A stretch of DNA of 6,473 nt. Source: Pseudomonadota bacterium. Its GTDB lineage: Bacteria; Pseudomonadota; Gammaproteobacteria; Burkholderiales; Rhodocyclaceae. The stretch covers positions 1-6,473 of the forward strand of contig WRJU01000144.1 in the NCBI GenBank assembly GCA_009778425.1. Direction: 5' to 3'. Numbering within the stretch: the first letter of the stretch is position 1; each line of letters opens with the position of its first letter. The notes under the pieces are model-generated. The model did no database searches, had not been told where the DNA came from, and saw nothing but the letters and a program-made list of their open reading frames with translations. Shown one piece after another: positions 1-6,160 of the stretch. The position numbers and the translations under genes are program-made.

Positions 1-512
1 GCAATTTCGGAGACGCCAAGCCCCTGCACGAGCATGAGGAATATCTGGTAATTGCGGTCGGTGAGGCGTTTGTGGGGCAACTGCTCCTGGTTGCCCTGAA
101 GCATGTCGCGGGTCAGGCTTTCGGCAACATCCTGATTGATGAAAAGCCCGCCGCCAACGATTTTTCGGATGGCATCGACCAGCAAGGCTTCCGCGTTGTC
201 CTTGCAGAGATAGCCAGACGCGCCCGCCTTGAGGGCGCGCACGGCATAGATGTCTTCCTTGTACATGCTAAGAATGAGGATGGGCAGGCGCGGGAACTCA
301 TCTTTGACCCGTTTGATGAGTTCAATACCGTTGCGCCCCGGCATGCTGAGGTCGAGCACGGCGGCGTCCCATTGCCCGTCGCGCAACTGGGCAAGCGCCT
401 CCGCGCCGTTGCTGGCTTCCCCGGCAACAATGATGTCGCCGGCTTCGTGGAGGATGTGCTTGAGACCAGCGCGCAGGATGTCGTGGTCGTCTGCGATGAG
501 TACGCGAATCAT
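1..512 (-). CDS. NarL/FixJ-family response regulator, 3' end outside window
   Basis: Cytoplasmic transcription regulator, the output half of the two-component pair with the kinase encoded just upstream on the same strand. My translation gives 170 complete residues. The receiver domain (about 1-120) has the acidic pair D8/D9, phospho-acceptor D54 in VLDLSMPGRNG, S82 as the switch Thr/Ser, and K104 in GYLCKD. A linker follows, then the start of a LuxR-type helix-turn-helix from about residue 150 (LTDRNYQIF, then GVSEIA) before the left edge cuts the gene; a family member is normally about 210 aa, so some 40 residues are missing. The ATG start is fixed by its ATGA overlap with the kinase stop codon, which suggests translational coupling. 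Odd point: the usual Glu of the LuxR signature (L-S/T-x-R-E) is Asn154. Target genes cannot be read from this window. Confidence in the family is high. Confidence 0.93.
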   Translation of the reverse strand, partial: MIRVLIADDHDILRAGLKHILHEAGDIIVAGEASNGAEALAQLRDGQWDAAVLDLSMPGRNGIELIKRVKDEFPRLPILILSMYKEDIYAVRALKAGASGYLCKDNAEALLVDAIRKIVGGGLFINQDVAESLTRDMLQGNQEQLPHKRLTDRNYQIFLMLVQGLGVSEI

Positions 513-1963
513 GGTGAGCCCTCATCCGGTGTGTCGTCGCTCAATGGCAGGATGGCGGAGATGCGCACGCCGAGGCTGCCGTCGACGCTCATTTCCCCGC
601 CGAGCATGCTCATGCGCTCGGACATGCCCAAAAGGCCGAAACCTTTCCGGGAAGCGCGGGGATCGAAACCGACGCCGTCATCCTGAATGAGAAGATGCAG
701 TTTTCCGTCGATTTCTTCCATCCGGATGTCGACGTGCGTGGCGCGCGCGTGGCGGGAGATATTGGTCAGCGCCTCTTGGACAAACCGGAAAACGGCGGTA
801 GAGCGGTCTGAATCGAGTTCGTATTCGTCCCGATCCGCATGGAAAACGCAATCGACGCCGCAACGCTCCCCGAATTGCTGGATCAGATGTTCGAGCGCGG
901 CGCGCAGGCCGAGCACGTCGAGCATGCCGGGGCGCAGCCCCTCGGAGATGCGGCGCATGGATTCGATAGTGCGTTCCACGAGGGCGCGCGAGCCATCGAT
1001 ACGATCCGCGCGGGCTTTGTCGTTGTCGGCGCTGCCGGGGCGTGCGATATGCCTGCGCAGCCAGCCGAGGTCGATGCGCAACGCGGTCAGCGCCTGGCCC
1101 AGTTCGTCGTGAAGTTCGCGGGCAATGGAGGTGCGCTCGCTTTCCCGCACATCTTGCAGGAAGCGGGCGAGTTCGCGCAGGCGCGCCCTTGACTCCCGCA
1201 GCGCGTCCCCGGAGCGGCGCAGTTCCTCCGCTCGGCGGCGGGTGATGACGTGCAGGAGGGCGATGGTGGTCAACCCGAGCAGCCAGACAGTGCCATGCCA
1301 GAACTGGATCGTGCGCCAGGTAGGCTCCTGCGCCGCCCGGTAGGCATTGAGATCGACAGAGATGCTCGCGCCGCCGCGCAGCCCGCCCACCGGGACGAGA
1401 GTGTCGCGGTGGCATTCGAGGCATTCCTCTTCCATCTTCATGGGAAGCATGACGCGCATCAGCCCGTGCCCCCGCGCCTCGCGCAGGAACGGCTCCGTGA
1501 TGATGGAGGCCCCTTTACTCAGTTCTTCGAGCGCCTTGGCTTCCCATTCGTCGGGCATGTTCTCGCGGTTGCGGAGTTGCCTGGAGGTGAGCCGTTCCTG
1601 AAATTCGGATCGCTGGTTCGACATGCTCTGGATCGCCAGCAACAAGTGCATGGGCGTCACCAGGACGAGGTTGAGAGGCTCCCCGGATCGGTCGGCAGCG
1701 GAAAAACGCTGCTCCTGTTCGAGCGAACTGAGCGGAGGCACACGATCATCGCGCACGAAAACGCCCCCCACCGAGGAAGCCCATTCCCGTATTTCCATGT
1801 CTTTCTGGAGGCTGGCGATGGCCGCGATGCGCGCGAGTTCGGCAGCGGTGCGGTTCAACTGCTCGCGTTGCAGGAAGAGAGAAGCCAGTATCAGCGCCGT
1901 CCACACGAGCGCGAACAGTACAGCTCCCCGGAACCCGGCAAAGGGACGAAAGTGTCCATCCAT
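509..1963 (-). CDS. Membrane sensor histidine kinase with DUF3365/Tll0287-like c-heme sensor domain (HisKA_3 type)
   Basis: A 484-aa inner-membrane kinase that should phosphorylate the regulator encoded directly downstream. Visible order: TM1 about 13-33; periplasmic sensor about 34-220; TM2 about 222-240; a charged helical linker; HisKA_3 dimerisation region with H285 in ARELHDELGQ; and HATPase_c with N401 (EALTNISRHA), DDGVGFDP (428-435) and GFGLLGM (441-447). The periplasmic part has DUF3365 (PF11845) hallmarks: GGVFV near 66-70, RNRENMPDEWE (131-141), and CLECH (181-185), a CXXCH motif for covalent c-type heme. Known members of this sensor family bind heme and are proposed to sense redox state or a gas; the ligand here is inference. 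No HAMP domain is evident after TM2. The start is ATG 1963, followed by a basic N-terminus and TM1; only an A-rich, weak ribosome site (AAAGAA) precedes it. The stop overlaps the regulator start by 4 bp, so the two form an operon. Confidence 0.93.
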   Translation of the reverse strand: MDGHFRPFAGFRGAVLFALVWTALILASLFLQREQLNRTAAELARIAAIASLQKDMEIREWASSVGGVFVRDDRVPPLSSLEQEQRFSAADRSGEPLNLVLVTPMHLLLAIQSMSNQRSEFQERLTSRQLRNRENMPDEWEAKALEELSKGASIITEPFLREARGHGLMRVMLPMKMEEECLECHRDTLVPVGGLRGGASISVDLNAYRAAQEPTWRTIQFWHGTVWLLGLTTIALLHVITRRRAEELRRSGDALRESRARLRELARFLQDVRESERTSIARELHDELGQALTALRIDLGWLRRHIARPGSADNDKARADRIDGSRALVERTIESMRRISEGLRPGMLDVLGLRAALEHLIQQFGERCGVDCVFHADRDEYELDSDRSTAVFRFVQEALTNISRHARATHVDIRMEEIDGKLHLLIQDDGVGFDPRASRKGFGLLGMSERMSMLGGEMSVDGSLGVRISAILPLSDDTPDEGSP

Positions 1964-2091
1964 TTTTTCTTTGAAATGTGACGCGATGAGGCGCGGGCAT
2001 GGACACTCTGCGCCGCTTCGCCCGGACAGTCAATCGGTAAAGTCCGGGGCGGTCGCGCGGAGCTTGCCCACATTTTCTGCCTCAAAAAATT

Positions 2092-2120
2092 TTGGGAAAA
2101 CTGCATCGTTCGCCTACAAT
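2092..2120 (+). promoter_or_regulatory. Putative sigma70-type promoter for the Gcr-family gene
   Basis: TTGGGA (2092-2097, 4 of 6 to the -35 consensus) and TACAAT (2115-2120, 5 of 6 to the -10 consensus) are 17 bp apart, the optimal spacing, in an A+T-rich patch. Transcription would start near 2127, giving a leader of about 130 nt before the 2256 start codon. It is the best promoter-like match I found in this intergenic region, but it is a by-eye call. Confidence 0.5.
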
Positions 2121-2133
2121 CGCCGGGGTTTGG

Positions 2134-2247
2134 ATGACAAAACCGGTAGACAGTGCGTTCTTGGCGACGTATACGAATACGAAAAAAATAAGACTACATA
2201 ACGACCTTGGTTTTTCCCATGCTATTCGATTCCCGTCGGTCGAATAG
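2134..2247 (+). CDS. Possible 37-codon leader ORF ending on the next gene's ribosome site
   Basis: An ATG at 2134 opens a frame of 37 codons that closes with TAG at 2245-2247, 8 nt before the ATG of the 710-aa gene. The peptide begins MTKPVDSAFL and ends RFPSVE; I do not recognise it. Its stop overlaps the AGGAG used by the downstream gene, an arrangement seen in translationally coupled leaders. Upstream there is only GGGG (2125-2128) as a possible ribosome site, and the predicted transcription start is about 7 nt before the ATG, so initiation would be nearly leaderless. It could well be a chance ORF; an open frame of this length is not rare. Its interest lies in passing straight through the 2222-2247 hairpin. 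Confidence 0.22.
   Translation: MTKPVDSAFLATYTNTKKIRLHNDLGFSHAIRFPSVE
2222..2247 (+). promoter_or_regulatory. Hairpin overlapping the Shine-Dalgarno of the Gcr-family gene
   Basis: CTATTCGA (2222-2229) and TCGAATAG (2240-2247) are perfect 8-bp inverted repeats; a T-G wobble (2230/2239) can extend the stem to 9 pairs with an 8-nt loop. The Shine-Dalgarno sequence AGGAG (2246-2250), placed 5 nt before ATG 2256, begins inside the right arm, so folding would bury its first two bases. No T-run follows, so it is not an intrinsic terminator. A role in translation control or RNA stability is inference; the inverted repeat itself is certain. It could alternatively be a protein-binding operator. Confidence 0.45.
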
Positions 2248-2255
2248 GAGAGACG

Positions 2256-4388
2256 ATGGCTTTTGTCTGGAATCCCCTTAGGCTTTTTCGCAGGATTTCT
2301 CCCGAGCTTGCCCGGAAAAGACGCCTGGAGGCGATGCTTGCGCGTATCAATGCCGACCCCGCCGCCGACCCGGTCTCTGTCTGGGTCATGCTGGTCGATA
2401 CCGTGCGCCCCTCCCGCGCGCATCGCACCGATGACGCCATCGCCGCCCTATCAGACCTTACGCAGATGCTGGCCGACTCCCCCGACAGCCAGCCCTTGCT
2501 GCGCGCGGCGCTGCTGAGGCTTTTCATCGACCACAAGCAAACTTCGCTTTACGTCTCTTCGGGCCTGCTGCCTTCAACCGGTTTCTTCTCCGAGACAGCA
2601 CGCCGCATTTCGCACCGCCTGCTGCCCGATGTCGTCGACCCTGCTTACCTGAAAGACCTTCTGACGGTGATTTTCTGCCGCAAGGACGACGAAATCTGGG
2701 TTGAGGCGGTTCCCGACGAGGTGTGGCTCAATTTTTTCCATGCCCTGCTCGACGACGGGGAAAACGCGCCGCACGGCTGGGAAGTCCTGCCCATCGCGCT
2801 CTCGGAACTGCTCGAAGCCCTGCGCATCCTCTCCTACCATGTCTCGGCCATTGGCTTGAACCCGGAACTGGTGCGCGTCGACCCGCAACTCGAAGAGCTG
2901 GAATCTCCGTTTCTCGCGCAGAACACCGAGGTCGTGGCCTATCTGGAGGCTTACCGCGCGTGGTGGGGCAATCCCGAAACCCCGCTCGGAGACGAATCTC
3001 ACCTCGGGGTCATGCTCGACCAGTGCGGGGAAGTCCTGCAACGTGTGCGCCGACGCTCGTCCCGCCTGGGAACCAGCCTGACGCTGACTTTCACACTGGA
3101 ACGCCTGCGCCAGCACCTCGACCGCATCCACGAACTGCTCGGGCTGCTGCGCGAACTGCACCAGACACGCGCCATTGCGTCATTGCTGCCCCAAGCGGTG
3201 ACGCTCTTCAAGCAGGCGATACGCGCCGAATGCCGCAAAAACCACCTCTCCGATTACTGGAGCACCAACGTCCGCCTGCTCTCCCTGCGCATGACCGAAA
3301 GCGCCAGCAGACGGGGCGAAAAATACATCACGACCACCCGCCGCGAGTATTTCGGCATGCTCTATTCGGCGGCGCTCGGCGGCTTCGTCATCGCTTTCAT
3401 GGCGGCCTTCAAGATCATGCTCGGCTCGCTGCATCTGGCCCCGCTTACCGAAGCCTTGTGCTTTTGCCTGAATTACGGCATCGGCTTTGCGCTCATTCAC
3501 ATCCTGGGCGGCACGGTAGCCACCAAACAGCCCGCAATGACCGCCAACGCCATCGCGGCCTCCATTGGGGAGACGCGCGGCAAAACGCGCGATCTCGAAG
3601 AACTCGCCACAGTCGTCGTGCGCACCCTGCGCAGCCAGTTCGCCGCCATCGTCGGCAATCTCGGCCTCTCCATACCGATGGCGATCCTGTTCTCGTTCGC
3701 CTTCCTGCATTTCACCGGAACATCCTTTATCGACACCGAGAAGGCCAGCCACCTGCTCACCGACGCCCACCCTCTGAGTGGCGCGCCATTTTTCGCAGCC
3801 GTCGCCGGGGTGTGCCTCTTCCTCTCCGGCCTCATTGCCGCTTATTACGACAATCTGACCGCCTACAACCGCATCCCGGAACGGCTGGCGCAACTGCGCT
3901 GGCCCCGGCGGCTGTTCGGCGAAGCGCTCTCGCAACGCTTCACGACTTACGTCGAAAACAACCTGGGGGCGCTGGCCGGCAACTTCTTTTTCGGTTTCCT
4001 GCTCGGAGGGGCCACCGCGCTGGGCGCCTTGCTCGGCCTGCCGCTGGACATCCGCCACATCGCCTTTTCCGCCGCTTATACCGGCTATGCCGCCGCAGCC
4101 TACGATTTCGCCATCCCCATCGCCCTGCTTGGCGTCACGGTTGCGGGAGTCCTGCTGATCGGCCTGATCAACCTGCTCGTCAGTTTTACCCTTGCCCTTT
4201 CCGTAGCGATGCGTTCGCGCGGCATCACTTTCGCCCAGAGATACACCCTCAGCGTTTTAGTGTTGCGCCATCTCTTCAAACACCCGCTGGATTTCTTCTT
4301 TCCGCCGCGCAGCGCCGAGGCTTCCGCCCCAACTCCCGGAAGCAATGCCGTGCCTCCGGATAACGGCGACAGCGAACCTTCCTCCTGA
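2256..4388 (+). CDS. Site-specific recombinase Gcr/SpecificRecomb family membrane protein
   Basis: A 710-aa protein that I recognise as the family annotated 'site-specific recombinase Gcr' (PF10136), frequent in beta- and gammaproteobacteria. About 1-350 is a predicted soluble, helix-rich region with Arg/Leu-rich stretches (near 260-345). About 365-650 holds some six to seven hydrophobic segments (roughly 367-388, 398-418, 465-485, 511-530, 572-594, 600-618, 620-650). The AYYDNLTAYNRIPERL stretch (529-544) resembles a conserved family block. The C-terminal tail is Pro/Ser-rich. I see no serine- or tyrosine-recombinase catalytic signature, and a multi-pass membrane layout does not suit a DNA recombinase, so the name should be treated as historical and the true role as unknown. 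The start is ATG 2256, preceded by AGGAGAG at a good distance. Length fits the family. The CYTH gene follows after 29 bp. Confidence 0.87.
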   Translation: MAFVWNPLRLFRRISPELARKRRLEAMLARINADPAADPVSVWVMLVDTVRPSRAHRTDDAIAALSDLTQMLADSPDSQPLLRAALLRLFIDHKQTSLYVSSGLLPSTGFFSETARRISHRLLPDVVDPAYLKDLLTVIFCRKDDEIWVEAVPDEVWLNFFHALLDDGENAPHGWEVLPIALSELLEALRILSYHVSAIGLNPELVRVDPQLEELESPFLAQNTEVVAYLEAYRAWWGNPETPLGDESHLGVMLDQCGEVLQRVRRRSSRLGTSLTLTFTLERLRQHLDRIHELLGLLRELHQTRAIASLLPQAVTLFKQAIRAECRKNHLSDYWSTNVRLLSLRMTESASRRGEKYITTTRREYFGMLYSAALGGFVIAFMAAFKIMLGSLHLAPLTEALCFCLNYGIGFALIHILGGTVATKQPAMTANAIAASIGETRGKTRDLEELATVVVRTLRSQFAAIVGNLGLSIPMAILFSFAFLHFTGTSFIDTEKASHLLTDAHPLSGAPFFAAVAGVCLFLSGLIAAYYDNLTAYNRIPERLAQLRWPRRLFGEALSQRFTTYVENNLGALAGNFFFGFLLGGATALGALLGLPLDIRHIAFSAAYTGYAAAAYDFAIPIALLGVTVAGVLLIGLINLLVSFTLALSVAMRSRGITFAQRYTLSVLVLRHLFKHPLDFFFPPRSAEASAPTPGSNAVPPDNGDSEPSS

Positions 4389-4417
4389 CTCTGAACGATC
4401 CATATCGAGTACCGGCC

Positions 4418-5047
4418 ATGCCCATTGAAATAGAACTCAAACTCTCTTTCCCCGCCGACGCCCTGCCGGAGCTCATGCGCCATCCGCTCATCGCAGCCGC
4501 GCCAAGCGAAAGGGAACCGGAAATGCTCGACAACACCTACTTCGACACTCCCTCGCTCATGCTCAAGGCGCACGGGATCGGGTTACGGCTGCGGCGACAG
4601 GCGGGAGGAGTGGTGCAGACTGTCAAATGTTCAGCGGCACAGTCCATCAACGGGCTGACACGACGGCCGGAATGGGAAATCCCCTGGGATGGGCATTTCG
4701 ACTTTTCCGCCGTCACCGACGAAGCCGCCGCCGTCTTGCTCGCGCGGGTACGGGACGAACTCGTCCCCGTCTTCACTACGCGCTTCTCACGCGACACCCG
4801 GCGCATCCAATCGTGCCCCGGCGCGCGCATCCTCGCCATGATCGACAACGGCCTCATCGAAGCGGGGGGGGGCAGCGTCCCGATCCATGAGCTCGAACTC
4901 GAATTGCTCGAAGGCGATGAGGACGAACTCATCCGCCTCGCCGAAAAACTACGGAAAACACTGCCTCTGGCATTTGAAAACGTCTCCAAGGCGCAACGCG
5001 GCTACCAGCTTGTTGCAATGCAGCAACATGAAGCCAATCCCGCATAA
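4418..5047 (+). CDS. Stand-alone CYTH-domain protein, probable inorganic triphosphatase or triphosphate-binding enzyme
   Basis: A 209-aa cytoplasmic protein of the CYTH/triphosphate tunnel metalloenzyme superfamily, which hydrolyses or binds triphosphates with a divalent metal. Signature residues lie in order: E4-I-E6-L-K8 (the EXEXK motif), YFDT (41-44), LRLRR (56-60), TVK (68-70), RRPEWE (82-87), TRF with R128 (121-128), ELELELLEG (158-166, metal-binding acidic strand) and SKAQRGY (190-196). The set looks complete, so activity is likely; the substrate (tripolyphosphate in bacterial ygiF-like proteins) is inferred from the family. Many proteobacterial relatives continue after the SKAxRGY block into a CHAD domain of about 200 aa or more; here the protein stops 13 residues later. 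The start is ATG 4418, only weakly preceded by a GAG, and no usable upstream in-frame start exists. It may be co-transcribed with the 710-aa gene. A G9 tract lies at codons 149-152. Confidence 0.88.
   Translation: MPIEIELKLSFPADALPELMRHPLIAAAPSEREPEMLDNTYFDTPSLMLKAHGIGLRLRRQAGGVVQTVKCSAAQSINGLTRRPEWEIPWDGHFDFSAVTDEAAAVLLARVRDELVPVFTTRFSRDTRRIQSCPGARILAMIDNGLIEAGGGSVPIHELELELLEGDEDELIRLAEKLRKTLPLAFENVSKAQRGYQLVAMQQHEANPA
4864..4872 (+). repeat. G9 homopolymer inside the CYTH coding region
   Basis: Nine consecutive G within the CYTH gene, encoding the end of Ala149 and Gly150-Gly152 (frame GCG GGG GGG GGC). In this register the downstream CYTH motifs (ELELELLEG, SKAQRGY) are intact, so the reading frame is ON. 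A change of one G would remove the last third of the protein. Long G tracts are classic slippage sites and also common assembly-error sites. Confidence 0.9.
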
Positions 5048-5225
5048 CAAAAGGTTTTTAACCGCATCGTGATGACAAGCGTGATATTTGTCCCCTACCC
5101 CATGATGTAGCACCGTATCAATCACACTTCTACGCCGTTAACGACGGGCGTATGCTCTGCACCTCGTTCATCCCTGTCCCCATATCGAATCCTCGATCCG
5201 GACAACCTGAATGGTAGTTAGTTAA
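5048..5225. other. Non-coding spacer between the CYTH and 309-aa genes
   Basis: 178 bases with no convincing ORF, no good sigma70 promoter and no hairpin plus T-run terminator. In-frame reading past the CYTH stop shows nothing CHAD-like before the next stop (TAG at 5108-5110). It contains a short inverted repeat (5131-5152) and the first copy of the start-codon repeat (5210-5220). The gap suggests the 309-aa gene is expressed at least partly apart from the CYTH gene. Confidence 0.55.
5131..5152. repeat. Short inverted repeat TACGCC/GGCGTA
   Basis: TACGCC (5131-5136) and GGCGTA (5147-5152) are perfect 6-bp arms around a 10-nt loop that itself contains CGTTAACG. No T-run follows. It might be a weak hairpin after the CYTH gene or a protein-binding site upstream of the 309-aa gene; nothing in the sequence decides. 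Confidence 0.35.
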
Positions 5226-5235
5226 ATGGTAGTTA
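5210..5235 (+). repeat. 11-bp direct repeat duplicating the start site of the 309-aa gene
   Basis: AATGGTAGTTA occurs at 5210-5220 and again at 5225-5235, a 15-bp period. The first ATG (5211) reads MVVS then TAA (5223-5225); the second ATG (5226) follows the stop directly and opens the long frame with MVVIP. Both ATGs share one frame, so this is a four-residue minicistron abutting the real start. Neither ATG has a strong Shine-Dalgarno; GGTAG of the first copy lies about 8 nt before the second ATG and might serve. Confidence 0.75.
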
Positions 5236-6155
5236 TCCCGAACGGCACTTTGCGCATCGTTGACGGCATCAAGCGCGTCTACTACGACGGCTATTGGATC
5301 AAGGCTTACGATCCGCCTGCCGACACGTTGCAGGCCAAGAAAGCCCTGATCCAGGCAACGACCCGGCGTTTGTTCAACCACGTCGAACACGGCATCAACA
5401 TCCCCGGCAAACGCCTGGATGAGGCTCGCGACGCCTTCGAGCAGGAGCAGATTCCATCAAGAAAGCGCATCAAGGGTGCCATGCTGGCCGGGGCGCTGTT
5501 CAACCGTGCCACCGACATCTTCACCAAGCTCGTGGAATTGCAGGAACAGGGCATCGAGATCGACGAGGACAACGCCCTGATGCAGGAATGCGGAGACTGC
5601 CTGCAAGAGGCGCTCTCCCTGGGCCGGATGGTTCTGCACCGTAGCGGCGAAGAAGGCATCGACGAGTTGTGGGGCGAGCCTTTCCGCGCGTTCTCCATCC
5701 CGGTCGAGGCTTTCTATGAGAGCCGCTACATCAAGATCGCCCAGACGCTGCGCGACATCGACCGTATCTCCGACGTGATGGTGCACACCTTCGCCAACGA
5801 CCCGCTCTTTGCCGACGCACCGACGATCATCCGCCGCTTCACCGACGAAGCCAAGAACAAATGCGAGACCCTGCGCACCGATAAAGACATTTTCGATGTC
5901 TGGGCCGGTTTCGTCGTCGCTTCGGAACAGCTTGCCGCTTATGCCCCGCTCATGCCTGCACAGCCGGACGCGCCGCTGATGCGCCACGCCGCCGATGGCA
6001 CCCGCCTCATCAAGCAGGGGCGCGCGCTCATCACTTACCTGAGCCGGGCCAGGGTGACGATGCCCCGAAGCACCAAAGACTACCTCGAACGCTGCGAAGA
6101 ATATCAGCGTACCTACCACCCACCCATCCCGATACCCGCCGTCGCAGTCGGCTGA
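5226..6155 (+). CDS. Conserved-looking protein of unknown function, 309 aa
   Basis: I do not recognise this gene. The 309-aa product has no signal peptide, no membrane segment and no familiar catalytic motif. After a short N-terminal part rich in aromatic residues (IKRVYYDGYWIKAYDPP, 15-31) it looks all-helical, with mixed acidic/basic amphipathic stretches. Distinctive strings are RLFNHVEHGINIPG (48-61), ECGDCLQEAL (121-130), AFYESRYIK (162-170), and the C-terminal YLERCEEYQRTYHPP (286-300) followed by a Pro/Val tail. Codon use matches its neighbours and the frame is clean, so it is a real gene. I checked it for a CHAD domain, because it follows a CYTH gene that lacks one, and saw no CHAD-like His-rich helices. 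The start is ATG 5226, because TAA stands directly upstream in frame; an internal TTG (5250) is a less likely option. The convergent small gene ends 5 bp beyond its stop. Confidence 0.8.
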   Translation: MVVIPNGTLRIVDGIKRVYYDGYWIKAYDPPADTLQAKKALIQATTRRLFNHVEHGINIPGKRLDEARDAFEQEQIPSRKRIKGAMLAGALFNRATDIFTKLVELQEQGIEIDEDNALMQECGDCLQEALSLGRMVLHRSGEEGIDELWGEPFRAFSIPVEAFYESRYIKIAQTLRDIDRISDVMVHTFANDPLFADAPTIIRRFTDEAKNKCETLRTDKDIFDVWAGFVVASEQLAAYAPLMPAQPDAPLMRHAADGTRLIKQGRALITYLSRARVTMPRSTKDYLERCEEYQRTYHPPIPIPAVAVG

Positions 6156-6160
6156 ACGCC

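Larger units (their letters stand above)
1964..2255. other. Divergent intergenic region between the kinase and Gcr-family genes
   Basis: 292 bases separating two divergently read genes, clearly richer in A+T (2081-2100, 2180-2200) than its flanks. It must carry the promoters of both units. On the plus strand it holds the promoter-like, leader-ORF and hairpin elements listed separately. On the minus strand the best -35-like hexamer is TTGACT (2033-2028), but the -10 at 17 bp (CAGAGT) is poor, so I do not call a kinase promoter. No regulator-binding palindrome stands out. Confidence 0.6.

Noticed and set aside
1250..1981. A 243-codon plus-strand ORF opposite the histidine kinase (and similar ones at 72-686 and 839-1192)
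   Set aside because: Antisense shadows of the kinase and regulator; those have complete, ordered catalytic motifs on the minus strand and account for the DNA fully.
2028..2057. A kinase promoter on the minus strand using TTGACT as -35
   Set aside because: No acceptable -10 hexamer at 16-18 bp (CAGAGT, 3 of 6); not enough to call.
2081..2100. Palindrome-like AAAAAATTTT patch as an operator
   Set aside because: The arms mismatch beyond AAAATTTT; this is better read as an A+T-rich promoter upstream region.
3180..4058. A 292-codon minus-strand ORF inside the Gcr-family gene
   Set aside because: Gly/Glu/Arg-rich sequence without recognisable motifs, antisense to the membrane-segment region; a GC-skew artefact.
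2723..4363. A 546-codon open frame overlapping the Gcr-family gene in another plus-strand frame
   Set aside because: The product is Arg/Pro/His-rich low-quality sequence, typical of the alternate frame of a GC-rich gene; the in-frame 710-aa protein matches a known family and has a good ribosome site.
5051..5064. A terminator after the CYTH gene around AAGGTTTTTAACC
   Set aside because: At most a 4-bp stem (GGTT/AACC) with a 3-nt loop; too weak, and no T-run follows it.
5226..6155. The 309-aa gene as a detached CHAD domain of the CYTH protein
   Set aside because: It lacks the repeated His/Arg helical pattern of CHAD domains; position next to CYTH alone is not enough.
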